From Bacteriovoracaceae bacterium UBA6153 (GTDB lineage: Bacteria; Bdellovibrionota; Bacteriovoracia; Bacteriovoracales; Bacteriovoracaceae), in contig DIUR01000033.1 of NCBI GenBank assembly GCA_002428265.1, positions 1 to 64,000 of the forward strand: a stretch of DNA of 64,000 bases, read 5' to 3'. Positions 1-8,347 of this stretch are shown here, one piece after another. Position numbers and translations under genes: made by a program. How positions within the stretch are numbered: position 1 is the first letter of the stretch; the number at the start of each line of letters is the position of its first letter. Below the pieces are notes generated by a model. That model was not told where the DNA came from. It was given only the letters and a program-made list of their open reading frames with translations, and ran no database searches.

Positions 1-38
1 ACCAACTTTTTTGATAAAGAATCCAAGGCCTTTTTCAT
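1..38 (-). CDS. Start of an unidentified gene, cut by window edge
   Basis: The reverse strand carries an ATG at 38-36 whose reading frame stays open to the window edge (about 12 codons, MKKALDSLSKKL). It overlaps the TGA stop of the gmhB-like gene by four bases (ATGA), the usual sign of translational coupling, and an AGGAG lies about 14 bases upstream. Next to a heptose phosphatase it could be another LPS-heptose gene such as an isomerase or nucleotidyltransferase, but twelve residues cannot show that. Confidence 0.5.
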   Translation of the reverse strand, partial: MKKALDSLSKKL

Positions 39-565
39 AATAAATTTCTTAGCTCCTTAGAAACGTCTCCCAGTGTATCGTGCACACTTACAGTGCTTCC
101 CACATCTGGATGAGTAACAGCATACTGTCCTTTTACCAGAAAGGTTCGAGGCCTGATAAAAGTCCCATCTGTCTCAAAAACATCTGTGGCCTTATCCCCG
201 ATCATATAAGATTTCGCGAGGTCAATATTATACTTAAGTTGTGCTTTTAAAAGCATACCTGGATTGGGTTTTCTATCCATGCTATCCATTTCTGCGCAGT
301 AGAACCAGTCTGTTATTTTCAGGTCTTTTTTAATTAAAAAATCATTCATTTTTTCATGCAGAATATGCACGTCATCTCTGGTGTACATGCCTTTATGAAT
401 GCCGGATTGGTTGGTAAGAACAATTACCAGATAATCTTTTTCATTGGCCAGTTTGATGATGTCAAAAATATCATCGTTCCAGATAATATCATCCCATTTA
501 TAAACATAACCTTTATCTACATTGAGTATTCCATCTCGATCTAGAAATAGTGCTTTTTCTTTCAT
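35..565 (-). CDS. gmhB: D-glycero-D-manno-heptose-1,7-bisphosphate 7-phosphatase-like (HAD family)
   Basis: Cytoplasmic HAD phosphatase of the GmhB/HisB-N type, 176 residues, the normal length. Expected role: removal of the 7-phosphate from heptose bisphosphate in the ADP-heptose pathway for the LPS core. Visible motifs are the DxD nucleophile loop FLDRDG (D9, D11), the TNQSG motif II, RKPNPGM motif III and MIGDKATD motif IV. Known GmhB proteins carry a zinc loop of several Cys/His just before RKP; here only one Cys is present (YCAEMDSMDRKP), so the zinc site seems lost. The ATG is two bases after the stop of the upstream gene and the next gene overlaps the stop, so the three form an operon. 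A related HAD phosphatase with another substrate is possible. Confidence 0.72.
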   Translation of the reverse strand: MKEKALFLDRDGILNVDKGYVYKWDDIIWNDDIFDIIKLANEKDYLVIVLTNQSGIHKGMYTRDDVHILHEKMNDFLIKKDLKITDWFYCAEMDSMDRKPNPGMLLKAQLKYNIDLAKSYMIGDKATDVFETDGTFIRPRTFLVKGQYAVTHPDVGSTVSVHDTLGDVSKELRNLL

Positions 566-567
566 AC

Positions 568-1638
568 TTACCCTTTCATCTTAATCGAGCAATTTATCTT
601 GTAGGCAGCAGTGGTAAATTTATTCATAGGTTTTACCCTGATTTGTAAGACAAATTTATTAAAGGCCACATCGAAAGAAGCAGACCCATCAGTTAATTCT
701 TTTAAAGTAATTTCATTATAGTCATCTGAGAAAAGATCTCCATAAGTTTTTATAGCGATATCTTTTAACAGCGCGTTTTGGTGAAAACAATGAACCTGAA
801 TGATATCAAGATTTCCAAATCCACAAAGAGCGTGCAATGACTGGTAAAACTTCTGAGGATCACTGTGATAAAGCTCCCCTAAAAACTCTCTGACCTTGAG
901 GGCGACCCGGTGATAATTAGCATGAACAACTTCTTTCATCTCCACTGGAAGCTCACCAGGAAGCTCGGTATGTAATGATGTCCACCTGCTATCAAATGAT
1001 CCACTAAAATCCTGATCAATCATTTCATAAAGCTTATGGCCCATCATATGGAAAGATTCATCTACACAGTTATTAAGCTGTGATTGAAAGCTTTTAGAAA
1101 GACCATCAAAGCTTGAAAAATATTTTTCAATAAAACTTTTAATCCCGGCACTTTTAGTATTGGTGTAACTGTGATCTTTTGTAAGTTTTAAGCTGATAAA
1201 GATTTTTTTTGTAGCTCCATCCGGCAAATGCTTTAGAGCAACAATATCGGTTTCATTCCAAAGTTCGTTATCGTTGGTTGCCACCATTTTTCCGATAACT
1301 GTAAAACTAAAATCAGATTTGTTTTTAAAAATGGGGTGAACTTCCAGATTCTCAGAAACACTTTCGGCCAAAACAGGCAGGTTTTTTAGAAGTTCTGAGT
1401 CAAATTCTCTAATCGTTGCTTCGTAAAACTGCAGTCTTCCTCTAAAATCGCGAGGAAGCCCCAGTAAAAAGACATCTTCTTTTCCAAAGCGGCGAGAAAG
1501 CGATTGCGCAACCAGATATTCAAAGAGATTCCCTTTGCATTCATTCAAAAGGGATTCGATCTGTAGTTGATTATTACGGTCAATTTTTTTCATCACAAAA
1601 TTCTTTTCAAATGGGTCAACTTTTATATAGACTATCAA
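568..1638 (-). CDS. Unknown cytoplasmic protein, possible nuclease-like fold
   Basis: I do not recognise a family. The 356-residue frame begins with TTG at 1638; an ATG at 1593 (residue 16, MKKIDRNN) with AAAAGAA upstream is an equally good or better start. No signal peptide or membrane segment. Residues around 130-150 read NETDIVALKH then KKIFISLKLTKD, the spacing of acidic residue, hydrophobic strand and S/E-x-K that PD-(D/E)XK nucleases show, followed by a TNTKSAGIKSF stretch; this is only suggestive. It lies two bases upstream of gmhB and is probably co-transcribed, which does not itself suggest a nuclease. Divergent from pyrB with a 67-base gap. Confidence 0.6.
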   Translation of the reverse strand: MIVYIKVDPFEKNFVMKKIDRNNQLQIESLLNECKGNLFEYLVAQSLSRRFGKEDVFLLGLPRDFRGRLQFYEATIREFDSELLKNLPVLAESVSENLEVHPIFKNKSDFSFTVIGKMVATNDNELWNETDIVALKHLPDGATKKIFISLKLTKDHSYTNTKSAGIKSFIEKYFSSFDGLSKSFQSQLNNCVDESFHMMGHKLYEMIDQDFSGSFDSRWTSLHTELPGELPVEMKEVVHANYHRVALKVREFLGELYHSDPQKFYQSLHALCGFGNLDIIQVHCFHQNALLKDIAIKTYGDLFSDDYNEITLKELTDGSASFDVAFNKFVLQIRVKPMNKFTTAAYKINCSIKMKG

Positions 1639-1679
1639 AAACCAAAAAAGAGTTCTTATTATGCTTTCATCTATGTCAG

Positions 1680-1699
1680 CTTAACAAGACTTAACAAGG
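1680..1699 (+). repeat. Short tandem repeat ahead of pyrB
   Basis: CTTAACAAGA is followed directly by CTTAACAAGG (nine identical bases, period ten). The second copy contributes AAGGA, the ribosome binding site of pyrB, six bases before the ATG. It may be a chance duplication or a small operator-like element; no function can be read from it. Confidence 0.4.
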
Positions 1700-1705
1700 A
1701 AGAAA

Positions 1706-2656
1706 ATGGCTTCATTTCCTTCATTACTTGAAAGTATCGACGATCTCTCACTTCAGCAGATCGAGGTACTTGTCTCCCGCTCTAAGTACTTTAAAGAAAA
1801 TCCTCACGTCACTCCTTTTCATTCAGCTCCTAAACCTATTATTGCCACTTCGTTTTTAGAGAACTCGACGAGAACGAAACACTCTTTTGCTGTTGCAATC
1901 AGAAGGCTTGGTGGGCTTTATCTGGATTTTAATGCCGAGACGTCGAGTTTAAAAAAAGGTGAAAGCCTTGAAGAAACTTTTCTGACACTTTTTTATCAAG
2001 GCGTGAATCTTTGCGTTTTTAGATCAAGCGTTTCTCATCAGCTCGCTCAATTTAGAGAGTCTCCTCCAATAAAACTTGTTAATGGGGGCGATGGAGTTAA
2101 TGAGCATCCAACTCAGGCCCTATTAGATCTTTATACATTATTGAGTCTTGAGCATGATCTCTCAGGAAAAACGATTGCCATCATTGGCGACAATGTTCAC
2201 TCGAGAGTGGCCCATTCTTTAATGAAGCTTCTTCCACAGTACGGAATGACTATCATTTTAAATGGCCCTGAAGAATATCTTCCTAGCGCTTCTACACTTC
2301 CAAAAAATGTAGAAATAGTGAAATCACGCGATGAAGCCGTCAAACGATCAGACTTTCTTTATTTACTCCGCATTCAAAAAGAGCGACATGCTGACGGAAA
2401 TAATGAACAAAATAATTACCTAGAACAAAACGGTGTAAGTTTAGATCTTCTAAAAAGAATGAATAAACTCATCCCTGTTCTTCATCCAGGACCTGCTAAT
2501 ATTGGAGTCGAACTTGATCAGGCACTGATTAAGTCCTCGCTCTATAAAGGCTACTTTCAGGTAGAAAATTCAATCCCTATGAGAATGGCCATTATTGAGG
2601 CCATGCTTTTAAATAACGATCAAAACATTGGAAGAATAAATGGAGAAAAGTTTTAA
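1706..2656 (+). CDS. pyrB: Aspartate carbamoyltransferase catalytic subunit
   Basis: Second step of pyrimidine synthesis: carbamoyl phosphate plus aspartate gives carbamoyl aspartate. Length 316 residues fits the family. The carbamoyl-phosphate loop ENSTRTKHSF (S54-T57), the HPTQALLD motif (134-141) and HPGPANIGVELD (from about 260) are present. In most relatives the last motif reads HPGP/HPAP-x-N-R; here the Arg position is Ile, worth noting because it lies near the active site. Start ATG has AAGGA six bases upstream. Its 3' end overlaps the carAB fusion by 17 bases, and pyrF follows that, so substrate supply and use are co-expressed. No pyrI regulatory subunit is adjacent. Confidence 0.95.
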   Translation: MASFPSLLESIDDLSLQQIEVLVSRSKYFKENPHVTPFHSAPKPIIATSFLENSTRTKHSFAVAIRRLGGLYLDFNAETSSLKKGESLEETFLTLFYQGVNLCVFRSSVSHQLAQFRESPPIKLVNGGDGVNEHPTQALLDLYTLLSLEHDLSGKTIAIIGDNVHSRVAHSLMKLLPQYGMTIILNGPEEYLPSASTLPKNVEIVKSRDEAVKRSDFLYLLRIQKERHADGNNEQNNYLEQNGVSLDLLKRMNKLIPVLHPGPANIGVELDQALIKSSLYKGYFQVENSIPMRMAIIEAMLLNNDQNIGRINGEKF

Positions 2657-5600
2657 TCTCAAACTCAAACGAGCAAAGGCCTATCTTCACTTTGAAGACG
2701 GGACGACTTTTAAAGGTTACGTAAATAGAGATGAAACTGATTCCAATGTCGCAAAAGGTATTTGGGGAGAAGCCGCCTTCACGACTGGTATGAGTGGATA
2801 TCAAGAAACAATGACTGACCCCTCTTTTTTAGGGCAGCATATTGTCTTCACGAATGCTCACATTGGAAACTATACTGTAGATGAAAGAGTCATGCAGTCT
2901 AAAAAATCTCATGCAACCCTTCTCATCGCCAGAAATTTTTCTCACAACGATTTTTTGGATAATACTGATGTGCCACTTTTTTCTGGACTAGATACCAGAA
3001 AACTAGTTCGCTACTTAACCAGCAAAAAATCGACTTCCCATAAATCTGTTTTAAACTTTAATCCAAGCGCTCCTAAAGCTTCTGCTTTTAGTGAAGCAAA
3101 ACTCGTGACAGATGATCTTCACCTCGTCTCTCAAAGTGCTCCCATCGTCCATGTTCCGGGAGATAATCCTATCGTTCTTATGAACTACGGGATTAAGCAG
3201 TCTATTGTGAGTCAACTTAGTGCCCTAGGATTTCCGCTAGTCAGTCTTCCCTACAATGCTACCGTAGAGACTGTAAAAAAATATCAGCCGAGAATGATTT
3301 TTTTATCTAACGGTCCAGGCGACCCAAGAAATTTCACTAATGAGATTGCGGTTGTAAAAGAACTTCTTACTTTAAATATTCCAGTTCGTGGAATCTGTCT
3401 TGGACATCAGCTCATTGCTCTTGCTCTGGGAATAAAAGTTATTAAACTTCCTTTTGGCCAGCGTGGTGCCAATCACCCGGTCATTGATCACACGACAAAT
3501 AAAATTGTGATCACTTCACAAAATCATGGTTACGCATTTGAGACTGAATCATTTAATAAGATGCGTATGGAAAACCCTCTTAAAAAAGAGCTCTTCATTC
3601 AGCACACTTCTTTATTTGATGACTCAATTGAAGGTATCGCCACAAGCGATCACTTCTTAAAATCAGTTCAGTACCATCCAGAAGCAAACCCTGGCCCTCA
3701 TGATGCCCATGAGTTCTTCATGGAAGTAAAATCTTTTCTTGAAGGTTCAGGCCTTAGTCCAATAGATACCAAAAAGCTTTATCCATTTAATAAGCTGACA
3801 ACCAGATTAAAGAAAAAAACTCCTTATAAGAGAATCCTTCTTATCGGTTCTGGCCCAATTAAAATTGGACAGGCCTCTGAGTTCGACTACTCTGGGACTC
3901 AGGCATTGAAGTCTCTAAAAGAAGAAGGCATTGATGTCGTGTTACTGAACTCAAATCCAGCGACCATCATGACTGACCCGGAAATGTGCGCTCGAACATA
4001 TATCGAGCCCATTACTAAAGAGACCATTAAAAAAATTATCATCAAAGAACGCGTCGATGCCGTACTCTCAACAATGGGTGGCCAGACAGCACTTAATCTT
4101 TGTGTGGAATTAGAAGAAGAAAACTTTTTAAAAGAGCATAACGTGGCCCTTCTTGGTGCCAACGTTGATACAATCAAAAAAACTGAAGACAGGGCCCTTT
4201 TTGCAAAAGAGCTAGACAAGCTTGGTTACCAGACAGGAAAGCGCTTTACGGCCAATAGCGAATCAGAAGCTCTAGCGATGGCGCGCGATCAGGTAGAGTT
4301 CCCGTTAATTATCAGAAGAGATTTTGCTCTTGGTGGTAAAGGGGCTGCTCTCGTCTACAACGACTCTGAACTCAAAGAAGTATTCACTTCAGATATTAAA
4401 TTTCCAGTAACGATGGAAAAATCGTTAGTAGGACAAAAAGAAATTGAACTTGAAGTAATGGTCGACTGTGAAAGAAATGGAGTTATCATCTGCTCTATTG
4501 AAAACGTCGATCCATGTGGAGTTCACACGGGAGATTCGATCACAGTGGCCCCCGCCATGACGATCAGTGACCGCTGCATGCAACAACTTCGTACTATGAC
4601 CCTTACTATTGCTAAGCACATGGGAGTTGTCGCCGGTGGAGCGAACGTTCAGTTTGCTATTAATCCTGACAATGAAGATGACATCACCGTCATTGAAATG
4701 AACCCTCGCGTATCGAGATCATCGGCCCTTGCTTCAAAAGCGACAGGTTACCCAATTGCAAAAATTTCGGCCCTTCTATCTATCGGCTACACTCTTAGTG
4801 AGATCATGAATGATATTACGAAAGCTTCTCCGGTAGCATTTGAGCCGACACTGGATTATGTCGCACTAAAAATTCCGATTTTTCCTTTTAATAAATTTCC
4901 AGACTCTTCTCAGACTCTTGGCCCTCAGATGAGATCAGTTGGTGAAGTCTTAGCTTTAGGTGGAAGTTTCAATGAAGCCTTCTTAAAAGCTCTTCGCGCT
5001 CTTGAAATGGGTCTTGAAGTGCCGTCACTTTCACAATTAAAAAATGCTCCGGTTGAGCTCAACAGAGAGTATCTGATTGAGAGATTAAGTACAGCTAATG
5101 AACTCTCTCTTCTAACAGTTCTTGAGGCCATCAGATTTGGAATGACGAAAAAAGAAATTTTCGACATTACAAAAATTACACCATGGTTTATTGACCAGAT
5201 GGAACTAATTGTTGAAGCAGAAAAAAATCTAAAGCATGAAACAGCAACAGGCCATGTTCATAAAGACATCAACATGGAAAAAGACCATTTTGTTGAATTA
5301 AAAAAACTGGGACTTTCTGATAAACATATCGCTTTCATGATGGATAGGTCTCAAAAAGAAGTTCTGGAATATCGCTTTAAGCATGGAATCTTTCCAGTTT
5401 ATAAAGCAGTTGATACATGTTCAGGAGAATTTCCTGCGGAAACTCCATACTTTTATTCTACTTATGCCGACGAAAACGAAGCTGAATCATTATCTCTAAA
5501 AGGTAAATCAGTGGCCATTTTAGGCTCTGGGCCTAATAGAATCGGACAAGGAATCGAGTTCGACTACTCTTGTGTAAAGTCGTGTGAAAGATTAAAAGAA

Positions 5601-7070
5601 AAAAATATTCTCTCGATTATGATCAACTCAAATCCTGAGACGGTTTCAACTGACTACGATAGCTCTAACAGGCTTTATCTCTCACCGCTTTATTCTGAAG
5701 ATTTATTTGATATCTTAATCAATGAAAAACCTTTTGGAGTGATTGCTTCTTTCAGTGGGCAGACAGGTATTCAATTGAGAGAAAATCTTGAAAGAAGTTT
5801 CCGTCAGGAGCTCTTTAAGATTAATTTCCTGGGCCCTACATGGAATATTTTAGAGTTAACAGAAGATAGAAAACTCTTTGGAGAAATCACTAAAAAGACG
5901 ACACTCTCACAAACTCAATCAAGAGAAGTTTCAGGCCACAAGAACATGGTCAATGCCATGGTTGATATTGGTTTCCCGGTTATCATCAGACCTAGTTATG
6001 TTATCGGTGGTGAATCGATGTACATCTTCTACGGACATGATGACTTAAACCAGCTTCCTAAAACATTTAAAGACCAACTACAAAACTCGACAACGATTTT
6101 TCAAGTTGAAAACTATCTTGAAAATGCTATCGAATACGATGTCGACTTAGTCCGCGATCAGTTTGGCAATTTCTGTTTTACAGTGTGTGAGCACATCGAG
6201 TTTGCAGGAGTTCACTCTGGCGACTCTGGAATGATCACTCCTCCGGTTGTACTCACTCAGAAAAATTATGAAGAGCTAAAAAATATTTCATTCCAACTGG
6301 CCAATCATTTGGAGATCGTAGGCCCGATTAATTTCCAGTACGCCATTAAAGATGGAAAAATTTATTGTATTGAGGCCAATCCGAGAGGATCGCGAACGCT
6401 GCCATTTTTGAGCAAGGCCTACAATATCTCTCTTCCTAAAATTGCCACTGATGCCATGTTAGGAGATAAAATTGAGACCATCGAGCAGCCGATTTCAGGA
6501 TTTTTCTCAGTAAAACAATCGACCTTCCCGTTTGATCGTTTTGTTCAAGACAATATCCTTCTGGGGCCAAAAATGCGCTCAACGGGTGAGACGATGGGAA
6601 TTGACCGCGATAAAGAAGCGGCGATTTTAAAATCTTATCAAGGAAATTATCCAAATCTTTCCAGCAAAGGAAAAATTTTAATGAGTCTTGCTGATCAGAC
6701 CAAAGAGATGATTCTTCCTTACTTAAAATCTCTTCATAGAATTGGCTTCACATTCATCGCCACTCGCGGAACATGTGAGTACGTCAAAAAACAAGGGATC
6801 CCTTGTGAGCTGGTTAACAAGCTTGGTGAGAATGGACTTACTATTCTTGAAGCACTTAAAGATGAAAGTATGAAAATGGTGTTCAATACTCCTCAAAACC
6901 AAGGACAATCTCAAAACGATGGAGAGCATATTAGAAATTCGGCCATCCAGTATGCGATTCCTTGCTTTACTAGACCTGAAAATATCAAGGCCGTTGTAGA
7001 AGCATTAATTGGCACTCATGGAATGGATATCACTCCCATTTCACTTCAAGAAATGAAGGAGTCTTTTTAA
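2640..7070 (+). CDS. carAB: Carbamoyl-phosphate synthetase, small and large subunits fused
   Basis: One 1476-residue frame contains both subunits, which are separate proteins in most bacteria (about 380 plus 1070 residues). Residues 1-370 are CarA: N-terminal domain with GYQETMTDPSF, then a class I glutaminase with GICLGHQ (Cys253) and QYHPEANPGP (His346, Glu348). A linker near 370-395 leads into CarB: GSGPIKIGQASEFDYSG, first ATP-grasp half with MGGQTALN, a helical middle, second half with GSGPNRIGQGIEFDYS and FSGQTGIQLRENL, and a C-terminal MGS-like allosteric domain beginning near RIGFTFIATRGT. Ammonia from glutamine would be channelled to make carbamoyl phosphate for PyrB and arginine synthesis. 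No stop or frameshift interrupts the joint. The ATG lies inside the end of pyrB; pyrF starts one base after the stop. Confidence 0.95.
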   Translation: MEKSFNLKLKRAKAYLHFEDGTTFKGYVNRDETDSNVAKGIWGEAAFTTGMSGYQETMTDPSFLGQHIVFTNAHIGNYTVDERVMQSKKSHATLLIARNFSHNDFLDNTDVPLFSGLDTRKLVRYLTSKKSTSHKSVLNFNPSAPKASAFSEAKLVTDDLHLVSQSAPIVHVPGDNPIVLMNYGIKQSIVSQLSALGFPLVSLPYNATVETVKKYQPRMIFLSNGPGDPRNFTNEIAVVKELLTLNIPVRGICLGHQLIALALGIKVIKLPFGQRGANHPVIDHTTNKIVITSQNHGYAFETESFNKMRMENPLKKELFIQHTSLFDDSIEGIATSDHFLKSVQYHPEANPGPHDAHEFFMEVKSFLEGSGLSPIDTKKLYPFNKLTTRLKKKTPYKRILLIGSGPIKIGQASEFDYSGTQALKSLKEEGIDVVLLNSNPATIMTDPEMCARTYIEPITKETIKKIIIKERVDAVLSTMGGQTALNLCVELEEENFLKEHNVALLGANVDTIKKTEDRALFAKELDKLGYQTGKRFTANSESEALAMARDQVEFPLIIRRDFALGGKGAALVYNDSELKEVFTSDIKFPVTMEKSLVGQKEIELEVMVDCERNGVIICSIENVDPCGVHTGDSITVAPAMTISDRCMQQLRTMTLTIAKHMGVVAGGANVQFAINPDNEDDITVIEMNPRVSRSSALASKATGYPIAKISALLSIGYTLSEIMNDITKASPVAFEPTLDYVALKIPIFPFNKFPDSSQTLGPQMRSVGEVLALGGSFNEAFLKALRALEMGLEVPSLSQLKNAPVELNREYLIERLSTANELSLLTVLEAIRFGMTKKEIFDITKITPWFIDQMELIVEAEKNLKHETATGHVHKDINMEKDHFVELKKLGLSDKHIAFMMDRSQKEVLEYRFKHGIFPVYKAVDTCSGEFPAETPYFYSTYADENEAESLSLKGKSVAILGSGPNRIGQGIEFDYSCVKSCERLKEKNILSIMINSNPETVSTDYDSSNRLYLSPLYSEDLFDILINEKPFGVIASFSGQTGIQLRENLERSFRQELFKINFLGPTWNILELTEDRKLFGEITKKTTLSQTQSREVSGHKNMVNAMVDIGFPVIIRPSYVIGGESMYIFYGHDDLNQLPKTFKDQLQNSTTIFQVENYLENAIEYDVDLVRDQFGNFCFTVCEHIEFAGVHSGDSGMITPPVVLTQKNYEELKNISFQLANHLEIVGPINFQYAIKDGKIYCIEANPRGSRTLPFLSKAYNISLPKIATDAMLGDKIETIEQPISGFFSVKQSTFPFDRFVQDNILLGPKMRSTGETMGIDRDKEAAILKSYQGNYPNLSSKGKILMSLADQTKEMILPYLKSLHRIGFTFIATRGTCEYVKKQGIPCELVNKLGENGLTILEALKDESMKMVFNTPQNQGQSQNDGEHIRNSAIQYAIPCFTRPENIKAVVEALIGTHGMDITPISLQEMKESF

Positions 7071-7071
7071 A

Positions 7072-7773
7072 ATGGCATCACTGGATAAAATTATTGTGGC
7101 CTTAGATCAGATGAGTCTTGAAGAGATAGATTCATTTCTAGAAAAAAAAGAAAACACTCTGCCCTTTGTAAAAATTGGGCTGGAGCTTTTTTTAAAACAT
7201 GGCCCGGAACTTGTTCAGAGGGTTCATTCAAAATTCCACAAAAAGATTTTTCTTGATCTCAAGCTTCACGATATTCCTGTCACTGTAGCAAAGGCCATCT
7301 CTTCTCTAAAAGGCCTTCCCATAGATTTTCTCACTGTGCACTTAAGCGGTGGAGAAGCGATGTTAAAAGCAGCTGTTGCTGAAGCATCTGTCGCTATTCC
7401 AGATTGCCGTATTCTAGGGGTAAGCTTTCTTACAAGTTTAGAAGCAAAAGATTTAAACGCACTGTTTGGAATTACTGATACTGACGCTGCTTTTTTAAAA
7501 CTTTTTGAAGCGGCAGCATCCTCAGGGATTCACGGAGTCGTCTCTTCGCCTCACGAAGTGAGTCTCCTAAAAAAATCTTATCCTCATCTACTGGCCGTCA
7601 CACCAGGGATTAGATTCATTGATGAAATACAAAAAGATATAGTTCAGGATCAAAAAAGAGTCATGGATCCGGGTAGTGCTTTTAATGAAGGCTCAGACTA
7701 TCTGGTGATGGGAAGATCGCTCACTAAAACAGACCGTTTTAGCGAGCGTCTCAAATCTCTTGAATTATTTTAA
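7072..7773 (+). CDS. pyrF: Orotidine 5'-phosphate decarboxylase
   Basis: Last step of UMP synthesis, decarboxylating OMP. At 233 residues it matches the class I bacterial family. The catalytic array DLKLHDIP (D62, K64, D67) and the phosphate-binding TPGIR near residue 180 are visible, with MGRS near the C-terminus. The ATG comes one base after the carAB stop, so it is the third gene of pyrB-carAB-pyrF. pyrC, pyrD and pyrE are not in the window. Its last nine bases overlap the convergent gene at 7765-8325. Confidence 0.95.
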   Translation: MASLDKIIVALDQMSLEEIDSFLEKKENTLPFVKIGLELFLKHGPELVQRVHSKFHKKIFLDLKLHDIPVTVAKAISSLKGLPIDFLTVHLSGGEAMLKAAVAEASVAIPDCRILGVSFLTSLEAKDLNALFGITDTDAAFLKLFEAAASSGIHGVVSSPHEVSLLKKSYPHLLAVTPGIRFIDEIQKDIVQDQKRVMDPGSAFNEGSDYLVMGRSLTKTDRFSERLKSLELF

Positions 7774-8325
7774 AAAGACATTTTTAACTTTCATTTTGTT
7801 TTTAAGATTTTGTGAATAGAAATCTTTAAAACACTCGTTATTTCCATATTTCATTGGAACGTGCAGAGTTTTACCATCAATATCTAAGGCCATACTTGTA
7901 ACAACGTAGTCATAAGTTCCAGCAAAACTTGTTTCAGTCACTTCTTTTGTATGAACGGCCCATAGACTAACTTTATGGCCATTCATTTCAACTACTGGTG
8001 AGCTTCCAAAACAATTAATCAGCATTCCATCCATAACCTCACAGCTTTTTTCCGGCATGGTGAAATTAAGTTCAGGGCCTAAATCTCCTAACAAGTTAGC
8101 AGCTTCAGAAATAATACTGATGTCATTAGGAGTAATAACGTTATTCCATACCGGCATATACTTCGTGCCATTGTGGTGAATAAGTCTAAAATTAATCGTG
8201 TCGTTTTCCGTTAAGGCCACAAACGATGTTGTTGGATATTCTGTGATGCAGGCCATGTTAACGGGCGTAGACCAGACATTGCTGGACATTAATAGGGCAA
8301 GGACTCCTGTCATGATTTTCTTCAT
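7765..8325 (-). CDS. Secreted protein of unknown function
   Basis: A 186-residue protein with a clear Sec signal peptide (MKKIMTGVLALLMSSNVWST), so it is exported to the periplasm or beyond. The mature part has four Cys residues spread over the chain (MACI, KSCEVM, INCFG, NECFKD), which could form two disulfides. No known domain recognised. ATG has a GGAGAG-like site just upstream. It is followed upstream on the same strand by gsk 22 bases away, so it may be co-transcribed with gsk, though a functional link is not apparent. Confidence 0.7.
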   Translation of the reverse strand: MKKIMTGVLALLMSSNVWSTPVNMACITEYPTTSFVALTENDTINFRLIHHNGTKYMPVWNNVITPNDISIISEAANLLGDLGPELNFTMPEKSCEVMDGMLINCFGSSPVVEMNGHKVSLWAVHTKEVTETSFAGTYDYVVTSMALDIDGKTLHVPMKYGNNECFKDFYSQNLKNKMKVKNVFLK

Positions 8326-8347
8326 ACTAAACTCTCCATGTGTTTAA

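Noticed and set aside
2592..2804. Reverse-strand open frame across the pyrB/carAB junction
   Set aside because: Lies wholly inside two well-supported genes and has no family resemblance.
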